Assembly (NCBI GenBank): GCA_050944475.1
Contig: JBMNRD010000002.1
Location: 62,001 to 126,000, forward strand
DNA from: RGIG5612 sp050944475
GTDB lineage: Bacteria > Bacillota > Clostridia > Lachnospirales > Lachnospiraceae
Direction: 5' to 3'
DNA length: 64,000 bases
Part shown: piece after piece, positions 52,408-60,310 of the stretch
Layout of the letters: the number at the start of each line of letters is the position of its first letter
Numbering within the stretch: position 1 is the first letter of the stretch
Position numbers and translations under genes: made by a program
The notes under the pieces: generated by a model
Database searches by the model: none
Told to the model about the DNA's origin: nothing
What the model saw: only the letters and a program-made list of their open reading frames with translations

Positions 52408-53046
52408 TTATCTGATTGAAAATTCGCACCCGCAGTAATTTTGTCGATACAAGCCATATTTTTCGGATAGTTCTATTGATTTTTTATATCCTTCACGCTT
52501 TTTGAAATCCGACGGAAGCCATAGGGCTGTTTGTTTTTTATTCTCCTCCCGCAGGTTTTGTTCGATGGATTTGCCGATTGAATTAATAACTTGCGAATTC
52601 TTGTGCGGGGCTACCGTCAGTGCAGTACCGAAATAATCCGCATTTAACCGGCATGCGATTTGTGCCGTTTTCTCAAGACGGAGTTCAAAGCATTTTCTGC
52701 ATCTTGACCCTCCTTCGGGTTCTTTTTCAAAACCGGTCACAAATGACAAAAATTCATTGTGATCATATTCCGCTTCATAAAACATGACAGGCTTGTCGGG
52801 AGCTTCGTTATTGAGCTCTGAAATTAAACGCAGCTGTTCGAGACGACGGATATCGTATTCATTTCCGGGATAAATGTTCGGATTATAATAGAAAACCGTA
52901 ATGTCAAAATATTCCCTCAAATACGACAACACGTAACCGCTGCAGGGCCCGCAGCAGCTGTGCAGTAACAGAGACGGCCTCTTGCCCTCATCTTGTATCG
53001 CGTTTATGATTTTATCCAAACAGATCTGATAGTTTTCCTTGCCCAT
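52408..53046 (-). CDS. queH: Epoxyqueuosine reductase QueH
   Basis: QueH (formerly DUF208) reduces epoxyqueuosine to queuosine in tRNA, the last step of Q formation. The 212-residue protein has the paired cysteines LLHSCCGPCSGYVL, the CRKCFELRLEKTA motif and the C-terminal YCGCEFS, which together hold an Fe-S cluster and a further metal. The segment FGTALTVAPHKNS is also typical. AGGTGA precedes the ATG. It appears to be a single-gene unit between the terminator at 53112-53135 and pgk. Confidence 0.95.
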   Translation of the reverse strand: MGKENYQICLDKIINAIQDEGKRPSLLLHSCCGPCSGYVLSYLREYFDITVFYYNPNIYPGNEYDIRRLEQLRLISELNNEAPDKPVMFYEAEYDHNEFLSFVTGFEKEPEGGSRCRKCFELRLEKTAQIACRLNADYFGTALTVAPHKNSQVINSIGKSIEQNLREENKKQTALWLPSDFKKREGYKKSIELSEKYGLYRQNYCGCEFSIR

Positions 53047-53111
53047 AAAATCACCTAACTCTTTTTTTGTATTTTATCACATTTTTTGTTATTAGGTATT
53101 TTTGAAAGAAA

Positions 53112-53135
53112 AAGGCGAATGTAATCATTCGCCTT
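53112..53135 (-). terminator. Terminator of the CoA-metabolism operon
   Basis: Perfect 10-base arms (AAGGCGAATG and its complement) around a 4-base loop are followed on the minus strand by a T-rich tail (TTTCTTTC after the TT of the stem). Confidence 0.8.
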
Positions 53136-53160
53136 CGTGAAATATAATAATTGCTTGTGT

Positions 53161-53218
53161 ATTAAACAATATTCCCTGCTCATAGCAGAAGCATTGAAAG
53201 CAGGGAATATTGTTTAAT
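53161..53218. terminator. Long perfect inverted repeat after the SDR gene
   Basis: Twenty-base perfect arms (53161-53180 and 53199-53218, containing ATATTCCCTGCT and its complement) surround an 18-base loop. It lies 45 bases after the operon's last stop, before the terminator at 53112-53135. It may act as an mRNA 3'-end stabiliser or as a first terminator. Confidence 0.6.
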
Positions 53219-53263
53219 ATAGGGGGGATCATATCATATTTTCAGTAAATGTTGGCTCGTAAA

Positions 53264-54025
53264 TTACATTGAATATCCGCCGTCTACACGGAGCACTTCG
53301 CCGGTAATATAATTTGCATCATCGGAGGCAAGAAAAGCTATAGCCTTAGCCACCTCGTCCGCATGCCCCATTCGGGCCATAGGTATGAACGGAAGAAGAT
53401 TATTATCAACCACATCTTTAGGAACCCCGTCCATCATACCTGCGGAAATAAATCCGGGTGCCACACAATTTGCCGTGATACCGATAGGTGCTACCTCGCG
53501 TGCTACCGATTTCATAAATCCTATGATGCCTGCTTTTGTGGCACAGTATGCCGAGTTGGCCGAAACACCTGATAAACCGCCGACAGAACTCAGATAAACT
53601 ATCCTTCCCGACTTTTGTGCACGCATATGCGGAATGACATATTTGGTGCATAAGAATGTTCCGGTCAAATTTATGTCAAGCGTTCGCTTCCACATATCCA
53701 GCGGTGTCTTCCAGCTTACAGCGGTCTTCATTATACCTGCGCCGCAAATCAAGACATCAATATTACCGAAATCCTTGATGATTCTATCTACCATACCTGA
53801 GACTTCTTCTTCATTTGTCACATCGGCAGCATAACAAATATACTTTTTTCCGTATTTCTGCGTTAGTTCATCCACAACGGTTTTTCCTTTTTCGTGGAAT
53901 TCTTCGGTATCGATATGGTTTATTGCCAGATTGGCGCCTTCTTCGGCAAATACTTTAATCCATTCCGCTCCAAGACCGCCTATAGCACCGGTCAGGAACA
54001 CATTTTTATCATTAAATCTTTCCAT
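53264..54025 (-). CDS. Short-chain dehydrogenase/reductase (FabG-like)
   Basis: The 253-residue classical SDR has the cofactor loop TGAIGGLG, the DVTNEEEV region, NLTGTFLC, the catalytic Ser (LSSVGGLSG) and the YxxxK pair in YCATKAG, with the usual C-terminal EVLRVDGGYSM. Such enzymes oxidise or reduce 3-hydroxyacyl or keto groups with NAD(P). As the last gene of a cluster with hydratases and a thiolase, a 3-hydroxyacyl-CoA dehydrogenase role is likely, though substrate and cofactor cannot be read here. AAGGTGA precedes the ATG. Confidence 0.92.
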   Translation of the reverse strand: MERFNDKNVFLTGAIGGLGAEWIKVFAEEGANLAINHIDTEEFHEKGKTVVDELTQKYGKKYICYAADVTNEEEVSGMVDRIIKDFGNIDVLICGAGIMKTAVSWKTPLDMWKRTLDINLTGTFLCTKYVIPHMRAQKSGRIVYLSSVGGLSGVSANSAYCATKAGIIGFMKSVAREVAPIGITANCVAPGFISAGMMDGVPKDVVDNNLLPFIPMARMGHADEVAKAIAFLASDDANYITGEVLRVDGGYSM

Positions 54026-54041
54026 GAGAAATCACCTTCTT

Positions 54042-54506
54042 TTATTCAGATTCTTTCAGCGGTTTTCTGTACATCATAAAAGTCATCATATTTTCCATAA
54101 CTACCTCGTCATTCTGATTGATGATTTTGTACAGCCATTTCTGAATGCCCTGATGTGGTTTGCTTGTCTCACGCTTTTCAGCAACCTCGCTTACAACATG
54201 TATCGTATCTCCTATATGAACAGGTTTCATTATCTTAATATCAGATCCCAACCATGCAATAATAGAGTCATACTCCATCCAATGCTTAAGGCTCATCAGC
54301 CCGACTGACATCCCGAAAATCATCGGTCCGTGTGCAACACGTTCTTTCATTACCGTGGTTTTTGCATATTCCTTGTCCATATGAAGCGGATAGAAATCCA
54401 TAGTCAATCCGGCCCAAGTTACAAGATGCGCCTCGGTTATTGTTATTGAAGGGCTCTCAAGTACTTCGCCGACCTGATATTCTTCCCAATATTTTCTTAT
54501 TGCCAT
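54042..54506 (-). CDS. MaoC-like hydratase/dehydratase
   Basis: This 154-residue hot-dog-fold protein belongs to the MaoC/(R)-specific enoyl-CoA hydratase group. The active-site pair is seen in DFYPLHMDKEYAK (Asp and His of the hydratase 2 motif), and VAHGPMIFGMSVGL and KPVHIGDTIHV are family blocks. I chose ATG 54506 with AAGGG upstream; an earlier in-frame ATG gives 12 more residues without support. In this cluster it may act on an (R)-configured or branched intermediate, complementing the crotonase-fold hydratase encoded upstream. Confidence 0.88.
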   Translation of the reverse strand: MAIRKYWEEYQVGEVLESPSITITEAHLVTWAGLTMDFYPLHMDKEYAKTTVMKERVAHGPMIFGMSVGLMSLKHWMEYDSIIAWLGSDIKIMKPVHIGDTIHVVSEVAEKRETSKPHQGIQKWLYKIINQNDEVVMENMMTFMMYRKPLKESE

Positions 54507-54566
54507 GTCATCAGCCCTTTCTTTACATGGCTGCGGAGACAATTCTCCGCAGCCCGGGTGTTTTAG

Positions 54567-54974
54567 TTAGTCAAGTGTGAAGTTGACCAAAGTTATATCT
54601 TCGGTTACAGGATTAAAAACAGCGTGAACGGGAGCCCCTATTTTTATACGATCCAAATCACAATCGACAATGTTCGTACACATCCTTACACCTTCTTCCA
54701 ATTCTACGATAGCTACGCAGAACGGAAGTTCTTCGTCGAACGGTTTAGGAGCATTGTTTTCAACTATCGAAAATGTATAGACGGTTCCCTTGCCGGAAGC
54801 TTCAATCCATTCCAGTTCTTCGTCAATATCATACGGACTGTATTTCTTAGGATACATGATTAGCTTGCCGGTATTTTTACCGCGCTGTATCAATAATTTG
54901 CCCTGTTTGGTCCCTTCCCAGAATTCTTTTGTCCAGGGACGGATCTCCGGTAAAGGTTTGCTATATTCTGACAT
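54567..54974 (-). CDS. OB-fold protein of the DUF35 family, zinc ribbon lost
   Basis: The 135-residue protein pairs with the thiolase encoded directly upstream (3 bases between them). DUF35 proteins consist of an N-terminal zinc ribbon and an OB fold, and form complexes with thiolases or HMG-CoA synthases, probably to channel CoA intermediates. The helix PEIRPWTKEFWEGTKQGKLLIQR and the OB-fold part (GKGTVYTFSIVEN, PFCVAIVELEEG) are clear. At the zinc ribbon the expected cysteines are missing: QRGKNTGKLIMYPKKYSP has Gly, Thr and Ser at the positions normally Cys. Confidence 0.85.
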   Translation of the reverse strand: MSEYSKPLPEIRPWTKEFWEGTKQGKLLIQRGKNTGKLIMYPKKYSPYDIDEELEWIEASGKGTVYTFSIVENNAPKPFDEELPFCVAIVELEEGVRMCTNIVDCDLDRIKIGAPVHAVFNPVTEDITLVNFTLD

Positions 54975-54977
54975 GAT

Positions 54978-56159
54978 CTATCTCTCCTTTCCCAGGATAC
55001 ATACCTGTACATCCATATATGTTCCTCCGGTTCCTGTCTCTATCGCATACTTGGCGTTAGGCACCTGTCTTGCTCCGGCTTTACCTGCAAGTTGGCGATA
55101 TGTCTCGACTAGAATGGCATGACCGCCACCTGCGGCAGTATGCCCCTGTGAAAGCATACCTCCGTTTGTCGTAGTGGGGAATTTACCTCCGGGTGCACAT
55201 TCACCGGCAGCAAAAAGCTTCCCTGCCTCGCCGCGTCCGCAAGCGCCCATTTCCTCCAGTGCAATAAGCTGGAACTGCGGGTATGAATCATATATCTCCC
55301 AAAGATCCATGTCTTCAGGCTTCAGTCCGGCTTGTGCATATGCTTCTTCAGCAGCCTTGCGATAACTGAATCTGGTCATATCAGGCTCCTGCGATATGCA
55401 AAAATGCGTTACACATGAACCTTCGCCGAGAATCCAAACAGGGGTTTCACACTGTTTGGCCAGTTCTTCGCTGACAATAAGATATGCGGCTGCGCCGTCT
55501 GCCAGCATATTGGACATAAAGGAGCGCATCGGTGTAGAGATCATTTTTGATTTAAGAACCTGTTCGACTGTAAGCTCCTTATCCTTAAACATGGAGTCGG
55601 GATTGAGATTAGCCCACTTTCTGTTGGAAACACATACAGCAGCTACCTCTTCTTCAGTTGTACCTGTCTCATGCATATAGCGCTGGAGAATTACTCCGGA
55701 CACAGGAGAAAAATGCATTCCATAAGGTGTCTCCCAGTCACTGCTGATTCCGGTAGTGGAGAAGAAATCGATTACACCTTCACCGGTCAAGCCGGTTCCG
55801 GTTTTATCTGTATGTACACATAGAATAGCCTGCGCCATGCCGGAAACAATATATGCTACAGCCGTTTTTAACTGCATGCAACTGGATGCACCGCCGGAGC
55901 AGCACATCATATTGGCCTTCAATGTCCCTGCCAGACCCAAATCTTCTACAAGCCCTGAAAAGATCAGGTCGGTATTAAATCTGGGGGAAGCAAAGTGAGA
56001 TGTCGGGAACAGGTAGTCAATCTTGCTTCTGTCAATCCCGGATTCCTTTATAGCCTGAATGCATACATCCACAGCTTGCTCCAGCGCAGATCTACCTGGA
56101 TATTTACCGGTTGGAACTTGTCCGACTCCAACTATCGCGGCTTTACCTCTTATAGACAT
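54978..56159 (-). CDS. SCP2-type thiolase family protein
   Basis: The 393-residue protein belongs to the non-classical thiolases related to sterol carrier protein X and the archaeal thiolase-DUF35 systems. It starts IRGKAAIVGVGQVPTGKYPGR; the nucleophile region is MMCCSGGASSCMQ, and NGGMLSQGHTAAGGGHA corresponds to the GHP loop with the conserved His. The C-terminal CxG motif of classical thiolases is absent (ETGTGGTYMD there). Cleavage of a beta-ketoacyl-CoA is the likely reaction, with the OB-fold protein as partner. It follows the symporter gene by 35 bases. Confidence 0.88.
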   Translation of the reverse strand: MSIRGKAAIVGVGQVPTGKYPGRSALEQAVDVCIQAIKESGIDRSKIDYLFPTSHFASPRFNTDLIFSGLVEDLGLAGTLKANMMCCSGGASSCMQLKTAVAYIVSGMAQAILCVHTDKTGTGLTGEGVIDFFSTTGISSDWETPYGMHFSPVSGVILQRYMHETGTTEEEVAAVCVSNRKWANLNPDSMFKDKELTVEQVLKSKMISTPMRSFMSNMLADGAAAYLIVSEELAKQCETPVWILGEGSCVTHFCISQEPDMTRFSYRKAAEEAYAQAGLKPEDMDLWEIYDSYPQFQLIALEEMGACGRGEAGKLFAAGECAPGGKFPTTTNGGMLSQGHTAAGGGHAILVETYRQLAGKAGARQVPNAKYAIETGTGGTYMDVQVCILGKER

Positions 56160-56194
56160 TTCTATACTTCCTTTCTATAAAGTGTGTTCAATTG

Positions 56195-57679
56195 TTACGC
56201 TTTCTGTTTCATTGAAGCCGTCGGAAAGATTGCATTTTCTGTAGGCTTTGTGCAAAGCGAAACTATAACGTATGTGAGGATGGAAGCTGCACAAGCGATA
56301 ATAGTGAAATCAACCGGAAGGACTACTTTAAATGCAAACTTGGCTAATATCAGACCGAGTCCTACTATAACAGCAACAAATGAAGCGGCTATAGCACCGT
56401 ATTTATTTCCTCTCTTCCATCTCATTCCGATAACTATCAACGGAATATTGACTGCGCTAAGCAATCCCCATGCCCCGTTGCCAAGCCAGGTAACAACTGT
56501 AGGTGGCCTAAGTACCATAAGGAATCCGATTACGATGACTGCAAAGGAGAAGATTCTGGCAATAAGCACCTCCTGCTTGTCCGTCTTTTCTTTCTTAATG
56601 AAATATCGAAGGAATATATCCTTGGTAAGTATTGCGCTTAATGAGCAGATGATACCGTCCGCCGTCGACATTATCGCGGCAAGAACAGCACCGAGTACAA
56701 GGCCGGAAAATATCGGATGCATAAACTTTATGGCAAATGTGGTGGATATCAGATCGCTTTGCCCGGTCATATCCGGGAACTTACCCATTATGGTTAAAGC
56801 GCGCGATGCAAATCCCGCATACATTGCGATTCCTACTATAAAGTAGGAAACCGTGCCGATTATCATACATCTTCCAAGCTTGCTTACCTTCTGAATCTGA
56901 TTAAACTTGGATACAACATGCGGCTGGGCAGCAACACCGAACACATAGATGGCAAAGGAACCTAAAGCCCAAACCCAGTTGAACGGTGGGCCATCATGCC
57001 AGAACATAGAATTGTTGATATTGAAATTAGTTACTGTCTCATTAATATGAGTAAATCCGCCGCCCTGATATAATGCAATGCCGATGAAAATAAATGAGCT
57101 TACGACCATCATAATAGCCTGGAAAGCATCCGTTAAAGCAGAGGCAAGCATGCCGCCGCCGATACAATAAACTCCCAGAACAACGGTACCGATAATAAGA
57201 GCAACGTTATAATCGATGCCGAGAAGAACCTGACCCATCTTTCCGAGAGCCTGCATGTTAGTCATCAGATATCCGATCATTCCGCAGAGAATACCGATTG
57301 TCGCTACTAAGGAAGCAGTAGGGCTCTTATATCGAAGATTAAAAAAGTCTGTAAAAGTGATCATATTATGTTGTTCGGAATAGACTCTTATGGGTTTTGC
57401 CATAAACAGGTATGCGAACAAAGTGCCGAAAGTCGCTCCCATTGTCAGCACCCACAAATGAAGGCCTGTGTGATATAAAGTTCCGAAACCGCCTACCCAT
57501 CCGAATCCCGACATAACGGTTGAAGATACGGCAAGTCCCACGACAATAGGTCCGAGACGTCGTCCTGCCAGGTAAAATTCATGCATGCTGGTCTGTTTTC
57601 TTGATGCCCAAAAACCGACAACCAGGCAAGCAACCAAATAAATAGCTATAATAACTAAAGTTATCCAATGTGTTTGCAT
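56195..57679 (-). CDS. Sodium:solute symporter (SSS family)
   Basis: The 494-residue polytopic protein has about 13 hydrophobic helices and SSS features: FYLAGRRLGPIVVGLAVSSTVMSG near the start, MLASALTDAFQAIMMVV in the middle and the sodium-site region AAIMSTADGIICSLSAILTKDI. Members bring in acids, amino acids, sugars or pantothenate with sodium. Context with a CoA-transferase and beta-oxidation-like enzymes suggests uptake of the carboxylic acid that the cluster processes. A 48-residue membrane protein is encoded directly upstream. AAAGGAG precedes the ATG. Confidence 0.93.
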   Translation of the reverse strand: MQTHWITLVIIAIYLVACLVVGFWASRKQTSMHEFYLAGRRLGPIVVGLAVSSTVMSGFGWVGGFGTLYHTGLHLWVLTMGATFGTLFAYLFMAKPIRVYSEQHNMITFTDFFNLRYKSPTASLVATIGILCGMIGYLMTNMQALGKMGQVLLGIDYNVALIIGTVVLGVYCIGGGMLASALTDAFQAIMMVVSSFIFIGIALYQGGGFTHINETVTNFNINNSMFWHDGPPFNWVWALGSFAIYVFGVAAQPHVVSKFNQIQKVSKLGRCMIIGTVSYFIVGIAMYAGFASRALTIMGKFPDMTGQSDLISTTFAIKFMHPIFSGLVLGAVLAAIMSTADGIICSLSAILTKDIFLRYFIKKEKTDKQEVLIARIFSFAVIVIGFLMVLRPPTVVTWLGNGAWGLLSAVNIPLIVIGMRWKRGNKYGAIAASFVAVIVGLGLILAKFAFKVVLPVDFTIIACAASILTYVIVSLCTKPTENAIFPTASMKQKA

Positions 57680-57727
57680 TTTTTTCTCCTTTCATCTTTA
57701 CATATACATTTAGCTATTGATATGCTC

Positions 57728-57874
57728 TTAGTTCTCGGCTGTTTGGCCAGCTTCAGCTTCTTCTTTCCTGGTCTTCTTATCCTGGATAACCCCGCATATT
57801 ATTGATGCAATAGGACAAGCAGGCCATACTATACATAAGATGACAAAAGAAATTGCCGGTAAACCACAAATCAT
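57728..57874 (-). CDS. Small membrane protein, probable symporter accessory subunit
   Basis: This 48-residue frame begins MICGLPAISFVILCIV and ends with the charged tail IQDKKTRKEEAEAGQTAEN. AGGAGG lies exactly 7 bases before the ATG, a strong ribosome binding site. One hydrophobic helix spans residues ~3-34, with a positive then acidic cytoplasmic end. It lies 48 bases upstream of the SSS transporter gene on the same strand. Small single-helix proteins encoded beside SSS-type transporters are known as accessory subunits, and the plan fits, but sequence similarity is too short to prove it. Confidence 0.75.
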   Translation of the reverse strand: MICGLPAISFVILCIVWPACPIASIICGVIQDKKTRKEEAEAGQTAEN

Positions 57875-57921
57875 ATCATTTCCTCCTTTTTATTCAGTGC
57901 TTTGATTCAGCACGTTTGTAA

Positions 57922-57952
57922 AACACTACAAGAGTGTTCCCCTATTTCGGGG
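57922..57952 (-). other. Tandem small hairpins between the hydratase and accessory genes
   Basis: Two adjacent stems, AACACT/AGTGTT (5-base loop) and CCCC/GGGG (6-base loop), lie at the end of the enoyl-CoA hydratase gene and the short gap after it. There is no strong T-tract; they could cause partial termination or mark an mRNA processing site inside the operon. Confidence 0.35.
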
Positions 57953-58727
57953 CTCTGCAATCCGTAAAGACAGCGGGACGCTTCTCTAAAAATGCAGATA
58001 TCCCTTCCTTGCAATCGGCGGTAGCAAAACAAAGTACGCATGATTCCGTTTCAAATGCGACAGCATTTGTGACATCCATCTGCAAACCGCGATCTATCTC
58101 CAGTTTTGCCTGCCTTACGGCGAACTGACCATTTGCAGCAATTTTTCTTCCGATCTCCATAACGGCATCCAGCAGTTCTTCGGGCTCAACTACTCTGTTT
58201 ACCAGACCGATGCTTTTAGCTTCCTCGGCGTTTACGATTCTGCCGGTAAATGCCATTTCCTTCGCATAACCGGGACCTACCAGTCTGGAAAGACGCTGGG
58301 TACCGCCGGCACCCGGCGTAATCCCGAGAGTAACTTCCGGCAGAGCGAACTTAGCCCTGGTGGATGCAATCCTGATATCGCATGCTAAAGATATTTCGCA
58401 ACCGCCACCCATAGCGGCACCGTTAACCGCTGCTATGACTGGCTTAGAAGCATGGTCAATCTTATTGAAGATCCGATTCATGTTGTTGCACCAATGTTTA
58501 GCCTCGATAACGCTGACGTCTCTGATACACCCAAGGTCGGCGCCGGCCATAAATCCCTTGCCTGCACCTGTCAGAACAATCACACTGACAGCATCATCCT
58601 TATCCATACTCTGGACTGCCTGCTCAAGTTCATCAAGCAATTCATAATTCATCGCATTGTACACTTCAGGCCTGTTAAATGTGATAACACCTACATGGTC
58701 AATGACCTCTGTTAAGATAAAACTCAT
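57942..58727 (-). CDS. Enoyl-CoA hydratase/isomerase (crotonase family)
   Basis: The 261-residue crotonase has the oxyanion-hole segment GFMAGADLGCI and NGAAMGGGCEISLACD, and both catalytic glutamates (GGGCE and PEVTLGITPGAGGT), the hallmark of true hydratases. It hydrates trans-2-enoyl-CoA to (S)-3-hydroxyacyl-CoA. I chose ATG 58727, 7 bases behind AAGGAGG; an ATG two codons earlier touches this site. It follows the CoA-transferase gene immediately, so activation and hydration are adjacent steps. Confidence 0.93.
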   Translation of the reverse strand: MSFILTEVIDHVGVITFNRPEVYNAMNYELLDELEQAVQSMDKDDAVSVIVLTGAGKGFMAGADLGCIRDVSVIEAKHWCNNMNRIFNKIDHASKPVIAAVNGAAMGGGCEISLACDIRIASTRAKFALPEVTLGITPGAGGTQRLSRLVGPGYAKEMAFTGRIVNAEEAKSIGLVNRVVEPEELLDAVMEIGRKIAANGQFAVRQAKLEIDRGLQMDVTNAVAFETESCVLCFATADCKEGISAFLEKRPAVFTDCRAPK

Positions 58728-58729
58728 GG

Positions 58730-60043
58730 TCATTCCTCCTTCCTGCCCCTTAATATGCCGTATTCGTACGCCTCTTTTTCGAGTTGCTCTCTAAATTCCG
58801 GTGCAGCCAACTCGATCAAAGCACGAACACGCTGTGATACAGTAAGGCCGTGCAGGTTCACTATGCCGTGTTCTGTACATATGTAATGAACATCATAACG
58901 ATTTACCGTGACCGGGGTTCCCCATGGGAATCTGCTGACTATTGTTGAGATAGTACCCTTCTTAGCTGTTGATCTCATTGCGATAATCGATTTGCCGCCT
59001 TTGGACATTTTTGCGCCGCGCACAAAATCCACCTGGCCGCCTACACCGCTATAGGGCATATCGTTGAGATAATCAGAGGCAACTTCCCCCCACAGGTTAA
59101 CCTGAAGACAGGCATTGATTGAAATCACATTGTCATTCTGTGCGATAACGTACGGGTTATTTGTATACCCGACTCCCCGCATCAGAATATCCGGGTTTTC
59201 ATTGCAGTAATCCATCAGGTTTTTGCTGCCGGCTATGAAGTTCATTACGGTCTTGCCGACATCGATTTTCTTCATGCTGTTATCGATGTTGCCAAGTTTC
59301 TGAAGCTCCATCGCGCCGTCCGAGTACATTTCAGTATGGATTCCAAGATGTTCCTTTTCCCTGAGGTAAATCAATATCGAATCGGGAATGGCACCGATAC
59401 CCATCTGAAGTGTCGCACCGTCCGGCACCTGGTCGGCAATAAGCTTGCCTATCGCCATATCTTCAGGCTTGGGAACAACCGATACCGTCGGTGCTTCTTC
59501 AACCTCTTCGTCCTGGTATACTATCCAGGTGAGTTTGTCCAAATGCACCTTTTCGCCGTATGTGCGCGGATACGACGGGTTGATATGAGCGATAATCTTT
59601 TTTGCGCCATTGGCCAGAGCGACAGAATACTCGGCACTCAAGCCGAAACTGCAGAAACCTTCTTCATCCGGCTCTGAGAGTGTAAGCAAAGCAACATCAG
59701 GCTTGTGTATAGTTTCATAATAATTGGCCGTATCGAAAAAATACAACGGCAGAAACTCCACATTTCCCTTAGCATACTCATCACGAACCGGGCCGCTGAG
59801 GAAATTAGAATACAGTTGAAACGCCTTCTCCATTCCGGGTTGAGCATAATAATTGTGCCCCCAATGAAGATGAGTCATAAGAACTACATCGCGAAGCTCA
59901 TCTTTTCTGTTTATGATTGCCTTGAGCAGATTTCTTGCTTCACCGTGAGATTGCGAGAACATTACATGGTCTCCGTCCCGGATCTTTTTAGCGGCTTCTT
60001 CGTATGTCACAATCTTCTCAGCATACTTTTTCTTCCAATCCAC
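58730..60043 (-). CDS. Acetyl-CoA hydrolase/transferase family CoA-transferase
   Basis: This 437-residue single-chain CoA-transferase is related to 4-hydroxybutyrate and acetate CoA-transferases. The catalytic glutamate is in LGIHTEMYSDG, and the glycine-rich regions MGIGAIPDSIL and GVGGQVDFVRGA are typical. The enzyme swaps CoA between acetyl-CoA (or another acyl-CoA) and a free acid, giving an ATP-free activation. I chose GTG 60043, six bases after AAAGGAGG; the frame extends 6 codons upstream through that site. It is the first gene of the sigma-54-type cluster. Confidence 0.92.
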   Translation of the reverse strand: MDWKKKYAEKIVTYEEAAKKIRDGDHVMFSQSHGEARNLLKAIINRKDELRDVVLMTHLHWGHNYYAQPGMEKAFQLYSNFLSGPVRDEYAKGNVEFLPLYFFDTANYYETIHKPDVALLTLSEPDEEGFCSFGLSAEYSVALANGAKKIIAHINPSYPRTYGEKVHLDKLTWIVYQDEEVEEAPTVSVVPKPEDMAIGKLIADQVPDGATLQMGIGAIPDSILIYLREKEHLGIHTEMYSDGAMELQKLGNIDNSMKKIDVGKTVMNFIAGSKNLMDYCNENPDILMRGVGYTNNPYVIAQNDNVISINACLQVNLWGEVASDYLNDMPYSGVGGQVDFVRGAKMSKGGKSIIAMRSTAKKGTISTIVSRFPWGTPVTVNRYDVHYICTEHGIVNLHGLTVSQRVRALIELAAPEFREQLEKEAYEYGILRGRKEE

Positions 60044-60137
60044 TTTTATCCTCCTTTCCACATTGTTTTAATGCGCTGATTAACACTATCCTCCTTTCCC
60101 CCTGAATACAGGATTTATTCCTTTCATCCTTATATAC

Positions 60138-60152
60138 AGCAAATCCGTGCCA
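60138..60152 (-). promoter_or_regulatory. Candidate -24/-12 (sigma-54) promoter of the CoA cluster
   Basis: The minus strand reads TGGCACGGATTTGCT: a perfect TGGCACG (-24) and TTGCT (-12) about 95 bases before the CoA-transferase start. The GG-to-GC spacing is 9 bases; the canonical value is 10. rpoN and its activator gene are directly upstream, which supports the call. Confidence 0.6.
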
Positions 60153-60232
60153 GAGAGAAAAAGAATGGTAAAAAAATGAAAATTCAAAGAAAAATGATGT
60201 TTATAACGAATAGATGAAGTGTATATGTAAGC

Positions 60233-60243
60233 TGCATAATGCA
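60233..60243. promoter_or_regulatory. Possible upstream activator site
   Basis: TGCATAATGCA is an 11-base palindrome about 80-105 bases upstream of the -24 element, in the range where sigma-54 activators bind. The assignment is speculative. Confidence 0.25.
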
Positions 60244-60247
60244 TAAA

Positions 60248-60285
60248 AAATCCAGAAAATTGGAGTTTTCCAATTTTCTGGATTT
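60248..60285 (-). terminator. Terminator of rpoN-activator operon
   Basis: Perfect 17-base arms (AAATCCAGAAAATTGGA and its complement) around a 4-base loop, followed on the minus strand by a T-run (GGATTTTTTATG). It lies 25 bases after the activator stop and before the CoA-cluster promoter, so the two are separate transcripts. Confidence 0.9.
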
Positions 60286-60310
60286 GTGATGTGCATTATT
60301 TTAGAAACAC

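Noticed and set aside
56184..56846. Plus-strand frame of 220 codons opposite the symporter
   Set aside because: The complement of a hydrophobic membrane-protein gene often gives long open frames; nothing supports it as a gene.
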